A stretch of 36,542 nt of DNA from a virus: positions 1 to 36,542 of IMG/VR virus record IMGVR_UViG_3300047472_000088; one strand, 5' to 3'. Below are positions 1-6,229 of this stretch, piece by piece. Every line of letters begins with the position of its first letter. Position 1 is the stretch's first letter. The position numbers and the translations under genes were made by a program. The notes under the pieces are model-generated. The model worked only from the letters and a program-made list of their open reading frames with translations, was not told where the DNA came from and did no database searches.

Positions 1-37
1 GACGCCTTGGGGTGGGTGGGGGCTCCCTGGGTGGGGG
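1..37. other. Probable cos/packaging region, left half (G-rich direct repeats)
   Basis: The left terminus lies between the stop of the HNH gene and the window end. It holds two exact copies of GGGTGGGGG (14-22 and 29-37), 15 bp apart, inside a run of five G-tracts that could form a G-quadruplex. If the ends are joined, the last eight bases (AAGGCGCA) and first eight (GACGCCTT) form a dyad AAGGCG-CAGA-CGCCTT centred on the junction. HK97-type phages carry an HNH gene and terS on opposite sides of cos, and this layout matches. The exact cut site and overhang cannot be read from the sequence. Confidence 0.55.
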
Positions 38-334
38 TCACCACTCTCGGACGCGTTTGAGTTCGGCGGCTGGTCCTGCTTGGCGTCTGACTCGGGTGCC
101 GTTGCCTCGGCGTTCGTTGCAGATGCGGTGGCTGAGTCGGCAGTTGGTCCGGTCGATGGGTGAGCCGCCGAGGCTGACGGGCAGGATCTCGTCGACCTCG
201 GGGCTGCCGGGGTCTGGTGTGCGGAGTGTCTTGTCGACTGGTAGTCCGCATAGCCAGCACGTTGTTTCTTCGGCGAGCACTTGCCGTCGCACTTGTCGGC
301 GTCGGTGTCCGTTGGCGTACCGGTTCTTGGACAC
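38..334 (-). CDS. HNH endonuclease (terminase-associated)
   Basis: A 98-residue ββα-metal nuclease. It shows a CxxC zinc pair (CWLC), then VDEILPVSLGG, a central N and SHRICNERRG, the usual HNH core with a second zinc pair (NC and IC). The residue normally written DHI/EHI is DEI here, so the first metal-site His is replaced by Glu; the later His is kept. The GTG start at 334 follows directly on the stop of the upstream short ORF; an in-frame extension to 463 is possible but reads through other genes. In HK97-like phages such a nuclease lies next to cos and helps terminase cut concatemers; on the joined genome it sits just upstream of terS. Confidence 0.85.
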   Translation of the reverse strand: MSKNRYANGHRRRQVRRQVLAEETTCWLCGLPVDKTLRTPDPGSPEVDEILPVSLGGSPIDRTNCRLSHRICNERRGNGTRVRRQAGPAAELKRVREW

Positions 335-335
335 G

Positions 336-404
336 TCAGACCTCGCATCCACAGTGACGCTCGAGGCAGATGGGGCAGGCGTCGTCAGGTAGTGGCGGGA
401 GCAT
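336..404 (-). CDS. Possible 22-residue cysteine-rich peptide
   Basis: A very short ORF (ATG at 404, TGA at 336-338) whose sequence holds DACPICLERHCGCEV, giving a CxxC, a His and a CxC that could bind one zinc ion. It overlaps the end of the preceding Cys-rich ORF by 20 bp and ends one base upstream of the HNH GTG. Its length makes chance coding likely; the clustered Cys/His and the tight packing are the only support. Confidence 0.3.
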   Translation of the reverse strand: MLPPLPDDACPICLERHCGCEV

Positions 405-531
405 GTGTGCAGGCTGAGCAGCAGCCGCTGTTGGCATCGCACGCAACCTTGGACCAGCCGCACACGCAGCGCTTGGTGGCGTCACATGTGCAGTCGGGTC
501 GCCCTGGGCAGATGGTCCTCACGGCCACCAT
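385..531 (-). CDS. Small cysteine-rich protein
   Basis: A 48-residue ORF from ATG 531 with eight cysteines in repeated pairs (TICPGRPDCTC, RCVCG, ACDANSGCCSAC), likely to bind two zinc ions. The start is chosen because it overlaps the end of the upstream ORF by 13 bp; an ATG at 603 in the same frame would run deep into that gene. The function is not recognised. It lies in the leftmost early cluster with the HNH nuclease and the metallophosphoesterase. Confidence 0.5.
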   Translation of the reverse strand: MVAVRTICPGRPDCTCDATKRCVCGWSKVACDANSGCCSACTHAPATT

Positions 532-668
532 GGCCAGTGACGGTACGCGTAGTTGATGGCTTCGGCCTGCGTCTCGCACCAGATGATGACGCGGCCGGGA
601 CACATCTCAAGCGTCCAGCCAGCCCCATCGCGAACAACGCGGAATGGGGCTGGCTTCCGGGCACTCAC
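519..668 (-). CDS. Small hypothetical phage protein
   Basis: A 49-residue protein from GTG 668, whose start overlaps the stop of the metallophosphoesterase gene (GTGA). It has alternating hydrophobic stretches (FRVVRDGAGWTLEM, RVIIWCETQAEAINYAYRHW) that look like a short β-strand followed by a helix. This pattern is common in tiny conserved actinophage proteins, but no function is known. Translational coupling to the upstream gene is the strongest evidence that it is real. Confidence 0.6.
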   Translation of the reverse strand: MSARKPAPFRVVRDGAGWTLEMCPGRVIIWCETQAEAINYAYRHWPWWP

Positions 669-1894
669 AGGAACGCCCAGTCGGAGACGCCGAGGCGGTC
701 GTGTTCGCCGACGATGTAGGCGAGGATGCCCGACCGCGAGTAGCGGCCGGTGATGTCGGTGAGCCACTTGCTGCCACCGTCGAGGCTGGGCGCCTGGTGT
801 ACGAAGCAGGAGCCGAGGTCGAACGTCTGGTAGTTGTGGCGGTGGGCGGTCTGCCACACCTTGACCCGGTGTGCTTGGTTGTCGCCTCGGACCTGGCCGT
901 TGAGCCACTTCTCGAAGCCGGCGGCGTCTGAGCCTGGGATCTTGTGGCCGTGGTTGAAGCCCATCGGTACGCCAGCGACGTCGGCGTAGACGTTCATCTC
1001 GTCGTGCGGGATGGTCCATTCGACGTGACCGAACTCGGGCCGATCGAGGACGCGGCGCAGGGTCTCGGCGAGGAATCCGCCTGCGTTGTCGCTGTCGCTG
1101 GTCTGGTTCTTCCCGCCGCCCATGCGTCCGAACTCGCCGTGGTTGCAGAGGACGGACACGAACCGGGCCTTGTCGAAGCCGGGGAACAGGGCCTTGGCGT
1201 ACTGCTCCCACACATCGAGGACGAAGTTCATCTGTCCGCGGTGGTTGAGCTCGACGGTGAACATCTGGGCGGCGTAGTTGCCGGCGCAGTTCTCCATCGG
1301 GTCGCCGTTGTTGACGAGGACGATCTCGTCCACGTTGTAGACGTCGTGCATCCGGTCGAGCCAGTGGCGGATGTTCTCGAGGCCGTCGTGGAGCCGCTGC
1401 TGGGTAGCGGCGACGCCTCCGCCTTCGGACTTGCCGCCTTGGATGTCGGCGAGGTTGATGACCGCCGCGACGGGCGTTTCGGTCTGCGGACGTGGGGTGC
1501 GTCGCTTGGCGGTGTAGGTGCGGCCCTTGATCTTCCAGGCGCGGACCTCGGCCCGGCGCGCCTCGATCTCAGCGTCGGAGAGACGCTGCTGGGGCTTGCG
1601 CTTGAAGCGGGCCGAGTACGAGTAGAGCTGGACGAGGTCGCGGGTGCCGTCGTCGGTGGCCTTGGACTGCTGCCACGTCGACATGCGGACGGTGTCGTCG
1701 ACGATCTCGAAGTTCTCGGGGTCCTGGTTGAAGATGCGGAACACGCGCGAGAAGTCCGAGTCGACGACCGGGGCGTCGAGGGTGACGTCCTCGAAGTTGC
1801 CGCCGTCGGACTGGATCGTGAACTTGCCCTTGTTGGCGAGGTGTTCGCGCTCGATGGTCCCGACTGCGCGGTTGGCGATGTCGGTGATGCTCAT
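665..1894 (-). CDS. Calcineurin-like metallophosphoesterase
   Basis: A 409-residue protein from ATG 1894, overlapping the upstream stop (ATGA). The C-terminal half shows the metallophosphatase motifs in order: LADIQ (D150; Gln where most members have His), NNGDPMEN (D198), CNHGE (N251, H252), NHGHK (H315, H317) and TAHRHNY (H351, H353). These are the ligands of a dinuclear metal centre as in Mre11/SbcD-type nucleases and other calcineurin-like enzymes. Residues 1-130 form a separate phage-specific N-terminal region. It could be a DNA nuclease/phosphatase in replication or late DNA processing; the substrate is not evident. Confidence 0.75.
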   Translation of the reverse strand: MSITDIANRAVGTIEREHLANKGKFTIQSDGGNFEDVTLDAPVVDSDFSRVFRIFNQDPENFEIVDDTVRMSTWQQSKATDDGTRDLVQLYSYSARFKRKPQQRLSDAEIEARRAEVRAWKIKGRTYTAKRRTPRPQTETPVAAVINLADIQGGKSEGGGVAATQQRLHDGLENIRHWLDRMHDVYNVDEIVLVNNGDPMENCAGNYAAQMFTVELNHRGQMNFVLDVWEQYAKALFPGFDKARFVSVLCNHGEFGRMGGGKNQTSDSDNAGGFLAETLRRVLDRPEFGHVEWTIPHDEMNVYADVAGVPMGFNHGHKIPGSDAAGFEKWLNGQVRGDNQAHRVKVWQTAHRHNYQTFDLGSCFVHQAPSLDGGSKWLTDITGRYSRSGILAYIVGEHDRLGVSDWAFL

Positions 1895-2160
1895 CGGGTC
1901 ACCGCCGCACGGAGCATCGTGCGGGCGGCGCATCGGCCGCGTGCGTGGCGGCGGAGTACCTCGTAGTGGAGGTCGAGGGGGTAGTCCTTGTCGGCTGCGA
2001 GCTCTTCGGAGAGTGCGACGTAGCGGACGGCGGGGTTGGCGAGGAGCGACAGGAGCGCCTTGGACTCCTTGGCGGGGAGGCTGTCGAGGGCGTTGCAGAC
2101 GCCGCATCGGGCGGGCCGGCGCGGGGTGTCTGCTGTTGCTGCGATGTCGCTGATTGCCAC
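1891..2160 (-). CDS. Small helix-rich protein, possible DNA-binding
   Basis: An 89-residue protein from GTG 2160, preceded by AAGGGG at good spacing; the in-frame upstream extension to 2340 has no such signal and looks non-coding. It contains a CGVC pair and the stretch LPAKESKALLSLL...VALSEELAADKDY, which looks like two helices of a helix-turn-helix. It ends in an Arg-rich tail (RRHARGRCAART). Its stop overlaps the start of the metallophosphoesterase. Similar small proteins occur in actinophage early regions. The role is unknown, perhaps regulatory. Confidence 0.65.
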   Translation of the reverse strand: MAISDIAATADTPRRPARCGVCNALDSLPAKESKALLSLLANPAVRYVALSEELAADKDYPLDLHYEVLRRHARGRCAARTMLRAAVTR

Positions 2161-2400
2161 GTGTTCCCCTTGTGTCGGCGGGAGGCGTGGGCGTCCCGCG
2201 GATCGAGAATTTCCTGCAGCGGCCGGGATGAAGTCCACAGCCTTGTCTTGGTCGGTTGCGCTGAGCTGCCTCGCGTTAGGTGGTGGGCCTTGGTTCGGCC
2301 CCCTTGGTGGAGGTGACGCAGTTGAGCGGCGGGTGACCAAAGTTGTGCCCCCGCGCGGCGGCTGCGTGAGCCGGTCGTCGCGCGGGGAGTTCGTGGGCGG
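2161..2400. other. Intergenic segment with GC hairpin
   Basis: A 240-bp stretch without a convincing gene. The main structure is a 9-bp perfect stem (CCCCGCGCG / CGCGCGGGG, 2349-2357 with 2379-2387) just downstream of the 55-residue ORF that ends at 2401. No T-tract follows on either strand, so it may be a weak terminator, an RNA stabiliser or a processing site. The AAGGGG ribosome-binding site of the next gene is at its left edge. Confidence 0.4.
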
Positions 2401-2568
2401 CTACTCAGAGCCTCTGATGATGTGTGCGTCAGTGCCGGTGAGGTACACGGCGGACTGTGGTCCTTCGCAGACCCGCAGGCACTCGGCGGGGCAGCAGGAC
2501 CGCTCGTCCCAAGCGCGCGGCTCGGGCGACCAGTCGGGCGTCTCGGGGACGCCGTTCTCGCCGTGCAT
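2401..2568 (-). CDS. Small cysteine-containing protein
   Basis: A 55-residue ORF from ATG 2568 to TAG 2401-2403. The start overlaps the stop of the preceding gene (ATGA), as at most junctions here. The protein begins MHGENGVPETPDW and has four clustered cysteines (CCPAEC..VC) followed by a short hydrophobic strand (SAVYLTG). The cysteines suggest zinc binding. No known family is recognised. Coupling and codon use that matches the neighbours support it as a real gene. Confidence 0.6.
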   Translation of the reverse strand: MHGENGVPETPDWSPEPRAWDERSCCPAECLRVCEGPQSAVYLTGTDAHIIRGSE

Positions 2569-2741
2569 CACGTCGCCTCCAGGGAGGTGAGTAGCCGGTG
2601 TTCGTCGAGGTGGAAGTCGACCTCGATGTGCAGCTCGGCCCGTTCGCGGATCGAGTCGAAGCCGCGGGGCTGGATCGCTGCGTGGGCTGCCATGGCGCGG
2701 CGCGCGTCGGCTTCGGCGTCTTCGGGTGTCCGTGCCCTCAC
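2568..2741 (-). CDS. Small acidic helical protein
   Basis: A 57-residue protein from GTG 2741 (GTGA overlap with the preceding zinc-ribbon ORF). It is almost fully helical by composition, with an Ala/Glu/Arg-rich region (EDAEADARRAMAAHAA) followed by RERAELHIEVDFHLDEH. No cysteines and no recognised family. The tandem arrangement with two other tiny genes at 2401-2842 suggests a short transcript starting from the candidate promoter at 2925-2953. Confidence 0.55.
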   Translation of the reverse strand: MRARTPEDAEADARRAMAAHAAIQPRGFDSIRERAELHIEVDFHLDEHRLLTSLEAT

Positions 2742-2842
2742 GACGCCTCCCGTTGGGTGCATCCGCAGGTTCGGCAGGTGGTGCCGAGTGGTGGGTGGCC
2801 GCAGGTGCCGCAGAGGTGTGGGCGGGGGTCGCAGGTCGCCAT
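2738..2842 (-). CDS. Minimal zinc-ribbon protein
   Basis: A 34-residue protein made of little more than one zinc ribbon: a Cys near the start, then LCGTCG and TCRTCG knuckles separated by HPPLGT. ATG 2842 is preferred; an in-frame GTG at 2851 would add three residues. The stop overlaps the next start (GTGA). Such ribbons act in protein-protein or nucleic-acid contacts, but the partner is unknown. It is the first gene after the candidate promoter and hairpin at 2866-2953. Confidence 0.55.
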   Translation of the reverse strand: MATCDPRPHLCGTCGHPPLGTTCRTCGCTQREAS

Positions 2843-2865
2843 CGGCGTCACCGCCCAGAGATGCC

Positions 2866-2900
2866 AACACCCCGGGATCAGTGATCTCCGGGGTGTTTTT
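2866..2900 (+). terminator. Rho-independent terminator, plus-strand orientation
   Basis: A 10-bp perfect stem AACACCCCGG / CCGGGGTGTT (2866-2875 with 2888-2897), extended inside by GATC/GATC, is followed by a five-T tract. The T-tract lies only on the plus-strand side, so it stops rightward transcription although the flanking genes read leftward. On the minus strand the same hairpin would lie at the start of a transcript from the promoter just to its right. Confidence 0.7.
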
Positions 2901-2924
2901 GGGATGGCTGTATCGCCGGTTCCC

Positions 2925-2953
2925 AGTGTGACGGCATGGTCTAGACCTGTCAA
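2925..2953 (-). promoter_or_regulatory. Candidate leftward promoter with palindromic operator
   Basis: On the minus strand a perfect -35 box TTGACA (2953-2948) is followed after 17 bp by CACACT (2930-2925), a weak -10 that keeps A2 and T6. Directly next to the -35 box lies a perfect 10-bp palindrome GGTCTAGACC (2938-2947), well placed for a repressor. It would drive the tiny genes 2842-2401 and those beyond. The -10 match is modest. Confidence 0.45.
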
Positions 2954-3004
2954 GTCAAGACTGGATTTCTGCGTGTCGAAGGCGCATCATCGCGCGCGCG
3001 AGGC

Positions 3005-3223
3005 TCAGGCGTGGCCCTTTCTGGCTGGCATCGGGCGCCCGTACTGCGCCCAGTGGGTCGCGCAGAGCTTGAGCACCCAGGGCCGGGTGCCGGTGTTGAT
3101 GTCGCCGTCTGGGAACGCGACGGAGCGGACGTAGGTCTCGCCCGGCTCGATCCGGTGGTTGTCGGCGTACTCCTCGCACCAGTGGCGCTTGCGGGCGACA
3201 ACCGAGGTCTCCACGACAGCCAT
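3005..3223 (-). CDS. Small conserved phage protein with zinc-like C/H pattern
   Basis: A 72-residue protein from ATG 3223, which overlaps the upstream stop (ATGA). It has HWCEEYADNHRIEPGETYVRSVAFPDGD followed by LKLCATHW: one Cys/His pair at each end around a β-rich PGETYVRSVAFP segment. This resembles small actinophage proteins that carry a split zinc site. The function is unknown. It follows the 286-residue DNA-binding protein and probably shares its mRNA. Confidence 0.7.
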   Translation of the reverse strand: MAVVETSVVARKRHWCEEYADNHRIEPGETYVRSVAFPDGDINTGTRPWVLKLCATHWAQYGRPMPARKGHA

Positions 3224-4083
3224 CAGCTTGCCTCCTTGGCGAGTAGGTCGATGGCGTCCCCGATGCGGTACAGCGGCTTCGTGCCCTCGTGCTCCATGGC
3301 GACGATGCGTCCACGCTCAGCCCACTTCCGCACCCGGGCGGCGTTGAGCGGCTTCGACCCGAGCCACGACACGGACCGGGCAAGGGTCGCCGCGTCCGCG
3401 AGCCGCTCCTGGGCTGCACCGAGCAGCCACGTCCGGCGCGCGGCGACGTCGTAGGTGGCGGCGCAGGTCGAGCACGTCACGTCGCCGGATGCGGCCTTGG
3501 CGTACAGGTCGACCCCGCACTCGATGTCGTTGGTCTCGGCGTTGCAGGGGCCGGCGTACCACTTGTCGGGGCGGACGTCGATGAGCCGCTTGCACTTGGC
3601 GATCGCGTCCGTGATCTCCTCGACCGCGTCGGGGCCGATTTCGTGGAGCAGTAGACCGTCGACCCGCCACATCAGCCACCGCGACATCGCCGGGACGTTG
3701 TCGGCGGGCAGGTCGCCGCGCGAGATCCGGTCGCACGTCCGGTGATCGCAGGTCTGGCACGTCGGCCCGGCGATCGGCGGGGGCTGCTGGTTCCGGACCC
3801 GCTCGTCGTGACAGAACCGCACCCACGCCACCAGCAGCGCCTTCAGGTCCGACCGTGCGTCACTCGCCGACCACACCACCGGGGACGGACGCTCCGACGG
3901 CTTCTTGCCGCCGCTGGACCCTCCGACGCTGCGGTAGTCGACACCCTTCTGCCGCGTCACCGTCACCTCGAGCTCGTCCGTCACCCACGGGACCTCACCG
4001 AGAGCGCGGGCGAGCTTGTCGCCGCAGTCCTCGCACACGTAGGCGGCGTCCTTCGTCGTCTTGCCGCACCTGCACTCGCTCAC
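3223..4083 (-). CDS. Zinc-finger and helix-turn-helix DNA-binding protein
   Basis: A 286-residue protein from ATG 4083. It begins with a zinc site (CRCG near residue 4 and CEDCG near 17). A second Cys cluster (CQTCDHRTCD) lies near residue 110 and a third (CNAE, CGVD, CSTC) in the 180-210 region. The C-terminal 60 residues look like a winged or MerR-like HTH (SWLGSKPLNAARVRKWAERG, then LYRIGDAIDLL). Such proteins sit in actinophage replication regions and may be origin- or operator-binding factors. It overlaps the methyltransferase gene upstream by 4 bp. Confidence 0.7.
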   Translation of the reverse strand: MSECRCGKTTKDAAYVCEDCGDKLARALGEVPWVTDELEVTVTRQKGVDYRSVGGSSGGKKPSERPSPVVWSASDARSDLKALLVAWVRFCHDERVRNQQPPPIAGPTCQTCDHRTCDRISRGDLPADNVPAMSRWLMWRVDGLLLHEIGPDAVEEITDAIAKCKRLIDVRPDKWYAGPCNAETNDIECGVDLYAKAASGDVTCSTCAATYDVAARRTWLLGAAQERLADAATLARSVSWLGSKPLNAARVRKWAERGRIVAMEHEGTKPLYRIGDAIDLLAKEAS

Positions 4084-4826
4084 GCGCTCTCCTCGATGTC
4101 AGTGGTGGTGATCCGTCCGGGCGGACTGGTCACCAACGCGCGCAGCGAAAGCTGGTCCAGTACCTGCTCTCCGAGGTACGCCGTGTAAGCCGGCGGGATC
4201 GCCTCACTGATCTCGTGCCGCGACGCGATCCAAGGCACGCCCATAAGTCGGCGGACCTCGCTGCTGCGGATGTGATGGCGGGTCTCGCCGATCGACTTCC
4301 TGCGGTCCTCGCCGGAGTGGCCGTAGACGCTGATGGTGTCCCCAACTGGGCAGAGACAGCCAGGCGACATCAGCGGCAGGTTGCTCTCGAATAGCCGGTG
4401 CCGCTTGATGTGGCGTAGGCCCATCGCCCACCCGCAGATCAACACTGGGTGGTCCATCGGAGCGCCGGGGACGTTCTCAATGAGGTAGGGGCCACCCCAC
4501 GCGCGCAGCAGCTCACGGACGGCCGGCACGAGGTCAGGGTGCTCGGCGCCGCGGCCCGTCGCGCTGGCGCTGGCGCTGTAGCGCTGGCACGGCGGCGAGG
4601 CATGGATCACGTCGAATTGGTCGAGGAAGTCGCGATCCCGCAGCACATCGATCGCATCCGCCTCGATGAACTCGAACGGGTACGAGAGACGCTGCTCGAT
4701 GTCCACGCCGACGACCTCGAAGCCTGCATCCCAGTAGCCGACAGAGCAGCCCCCCGAGCAGCAGAAAAGGTCAAGTAGCCGCGGTCGGCGCTGCGTAATC
4801 TCGGCCGTAGGTAGTGAGTCAGGCAT
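4080..4826 (-). CDS. DNA (cytosine-5) methyltransferase, orphan
   Basis: A compact 248-residue C5-methyltransferase. Motif I is LLDLFCCSGGCSVGY (18-31), motif II ends VVGVDIE (38-44), motif IV is ASPPCQ with catalytic C80, motif VI is IENVPGAP (117-123), motif VIII is KRHRLF (141-146), and motif X is EAIPPAYTAYLG (208-219). The target-recognition segment between VIII and X is short and contains CLC (157-159). No restriction enzyme lies nearby, so the likely role is protection of phage DNA from host restriction or epigenetic control. Its recognition site cannot be read here. It overlaps the loader gene upstream by 8 bp. Confidence 0.88.
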   Translation of the reverse strand: MPDSLPTAEITQRRPRLLDLFCCSGGCSVGYWDAGFEVVGVDIEQRLSYPFEFIEADAIDVLRDRDFLDQFDVIHASPPCQRYSASASATGRGAEHPDLVPAVRELLRAWGGPYLIENVPGAPMDHPVLICGWAMGLRHIKRHRLFESNLPLMSPGCLCPVGDTISVYGHSGEDRRKSIGETRHHIRSSEVRRLMGVPWIASRHEISEAIPPAYTAYLGEQVLDQLSLRALVTSPPGRITTTDIEESA

Positions 4827-5235
4827 GGTCGGTCTCCTCGCTAGGTGCGGGCATCAACGCCCGAAGTTCCGGTAGGCGGCGGGGCTTCAGGACGCCGTAG
4901 GCCGCGTCTGAGTCGATGAGTTCGCCGTCCCCGATGCGGCCGTGCATCTCCTTGATCCACGCGATCGTCTGGAGCGGCGTGAGGTCGGGCGGCGGGGTCA
5001 GTGGCGGGTGCTCGTCGCGGCGCTTGGCCCGGATGCGCTTCACTTCGGCGATGATCTCGGCCGGCGCGATGAACGGCTGCCGCATCAGTACCGACTTCAC
5101 AGCCAACTGCGCATCCTCGAACCGGACCGCACAGAGAAGGTCCGCCCACACGGTCGGCGTGAACTCGTCCATCTTCTGCTGCGGACAACACGCCGCCACG
5201 TAGCGGCACAGCTTCAGCGCTTCCTCGGCGTTCAC
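4819..5235 (-). CDS. Replicative helicase loader/inhibitor-like protein (G39P type)
   Basis: A 138-residue protein from GTG 5235 (GTGA overlap with the initiator gene). Its N-terminal 75 residues (EEALKLCRYVAACCPQQ, then VWADLLCAVRFEDAQLAV, then PFIAPAEIIAEVKRIR) follow the pattern of the SPP1 G39P N-terminal domain: helix, aromatic/proline break, and a final P-A-E-I helix. G39P-type proteins deliver the replicative helicase to the initiator at the origin. The C-terminal half is Pro-rich and then mixed. Position directly after the initiator fits the role; the family call is from pattern only. Confidence 0.65.
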   Translation of the reverse strand: MNAEEALKLCRYVAACCPQQKMDEFTPTVWADLLCAVRFEDAQLAVKSVLMRQPFIAPAEIIAEVKRIRAKRRDEHPPLTPPPDLTPLQTIAWIKEMHGRIGDGELIDSDAAYGVLKPRRLPELRALMPAPSEETDHA

Positions 5236-6086
5236 TGGTCCGCCCCCCGCAGTGCATCCAGAGCGCGGGCGCGGTCGGCGGCTGCGTCCCAGTCGATGCC
5301 ACCAGGACGCGGCACGCTCTTCTGTCGCTGCGCCTGAAGCCGCAGGGTGTCGAACTTCTCCCGGAGCTTCGGAAGCGACAAGATCACGCCACGCCAGAAG
5401 GGGTCGGCCTGGCACCAGTCGATCGCGCCGTGGATCTCCTGCTCGGTGCGCTTGTCCTTGTCGAGCATCAGCCGCGCTGAGGTGTGCCACGACTTCCCGA
5501 TGTTCGGCCGCTTGCTGCCATTGGTCTCGATGGCGTCTGCGAGGTGGTTGCAGATGCGCTCTACGTCGGGGGCGGTGGTGACGATGTCGAGAGATGCCCC
5601 GGTAGTCGGCGCTGCGGCGTCAGCCGCGTTGATCTTCTCTCTCTCTTCTCTCTCTCTCTTCTCTCTAGGCATCGCTGACTCGGATGCATCGGGCATTGCA
5701 TCGGGCATGCTCGATGCATTGCTAACCGCATTGCTAGATGCATCCCAGCGGCGGGATGCGGCCCGCTTCGCCTTCTCCGACGCGCCCTTGACCTCGGTGC
5801 TGCTGCGCTGGTGCTCGAGGTAGTCGTGGACCTCGGCCTTGCCTCCCGTTGGCCCGTCGACCCAGAGGCCGGCGGCGAGGAGCAGTTCGGCGTCGACCTC
5901 TGTTGCGCCGGTCGACCTGAGCAGCGCCTTGATGGGCACGATGCCGTCGGTGAGGTGCTGGGCGGCGTACCCGATGGAGCCGATGTGGAGCAGTACGGCG
6001 GTTGGGGACTCGTCGAGGATGGACAGCACCTTGGGGTTGGTGAGGTAGCCGACGTCGAGCTTGAAGTACGCGCGCTTGTCGGCCAT
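5232..6086 (-). CDS. Phage replication initiator protein (lambda O-like architecture)
   Basis: A 284-residue protein from ATG 6086. Residues 1-95 look like a winged-helix domain (YFKLDVGYLTNPKVLSIL, then LLLAAGLWV and VHDYLEHQ). A low-complexity linker follows (115-155) with the repeats PDAMPDASESAMP and a charged REKREREEREK run, then a helical C-terminal domain (180-284) with WHTSARLMLDKD and WCQADPFWRGVILSLPKLREKF. This two-domain form with an encoded linker is typical of phage origin-binding proteins. The linker DNA carries iteron-like repeats, as in the lambda O gene. Helicase-loader and HNH/resolvase neighbours support a replication role. Confidence 0.75.
   Translation of the reverse strand: MADKRAYFKLDVGYLTNPKVLSILDESPTAVLLHIGSIGYAAQHLTDGIVPIKALLRSTGATEVDAELLLAAGLWVDGPTGGKAEVHDYLEHQRSSTEVKGASEKAKRAASRRWDASSNAVSNASSMPDAMPDASESAMPREKREREEREKINAADAAAPTTGASLDIVTTAPDVERICNHLADAIETNGSKRPNIGKSWHTSARLMLDKDKRTEQEIHGAIDWCQADPFWRGVILSLPKLREKFDTLRLQAQRQKSVPRPGGIDWDAAADRARALDALRGADQ
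5633..5745. other. Putative replication origin inside the initiator gene
   Basis: Within the initiator linker lie three GATGCAT copies (5683, 5713, 5737), each centred on the palindrome ATGCAT, and three GCATTGC copies (5693, 5716, 5728), two of them inside GCATTGCTA. Directly beside them is an uninterrupted 34-base pyrimidine run (5633-5666). Iterons next to a strand-asymmetric tract inside the initiator gene are the hallmark of lambda-type origins. Function is inferred from layout. Confidence 0.6.
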
Positions 6087-6229
6087 CAGCGCTTCCCTCC
6101 CTTGCATTTGGTCTCGTGTTCGCGTTGGCGGTCTCGGGCGGCGTTCGGGCCGGCCTCGTAGCGCAGCCATCCGCATGTGCCGCAGGTGATGACGTGGCCG
6201 CCGCGTTCGTAGGTGATCGTGATGGTCAC
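6086..6229 (-). CDS. Small C2HC zinc-finger protein
   Basis: A 47-residue protein from GTG 6229, starting directly after the upstream stop at 6230. It has a short β-strand (VTITITYERGGHVITC), a knuckle TCGTCGW, and a helix ending REHETKC, giving a CxxC...HxxxC zinc site. A comparable one-finger protein (ITCGTCGW...H..C) is common in actinophages. The stop TGA shares its A with the ATG of the initiator gene, so the two are coupled. The role is unknown; a replication accessory is possible. Confidence 0.6.
   Translation of the reverse strand: MTITITYERGGHVITCGTCGWLRYEAGPNAARDRQREHETKCKGGKR

Noticed and set aside
944-1966. 340-codon plus-strand frame opposite the metallophosphoesterase
   Set aside because: Val/Gly/Asp-rich shadow; the minus-strand frame carries all metallophosphatase motifs.
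5669-5745. CRISPR-like or tandem repeat array
   Set aside because: Repeats are 7 bp, unevenly spaced and lie inside a coding linker; they fit origin iterons and not a CRISPR array.
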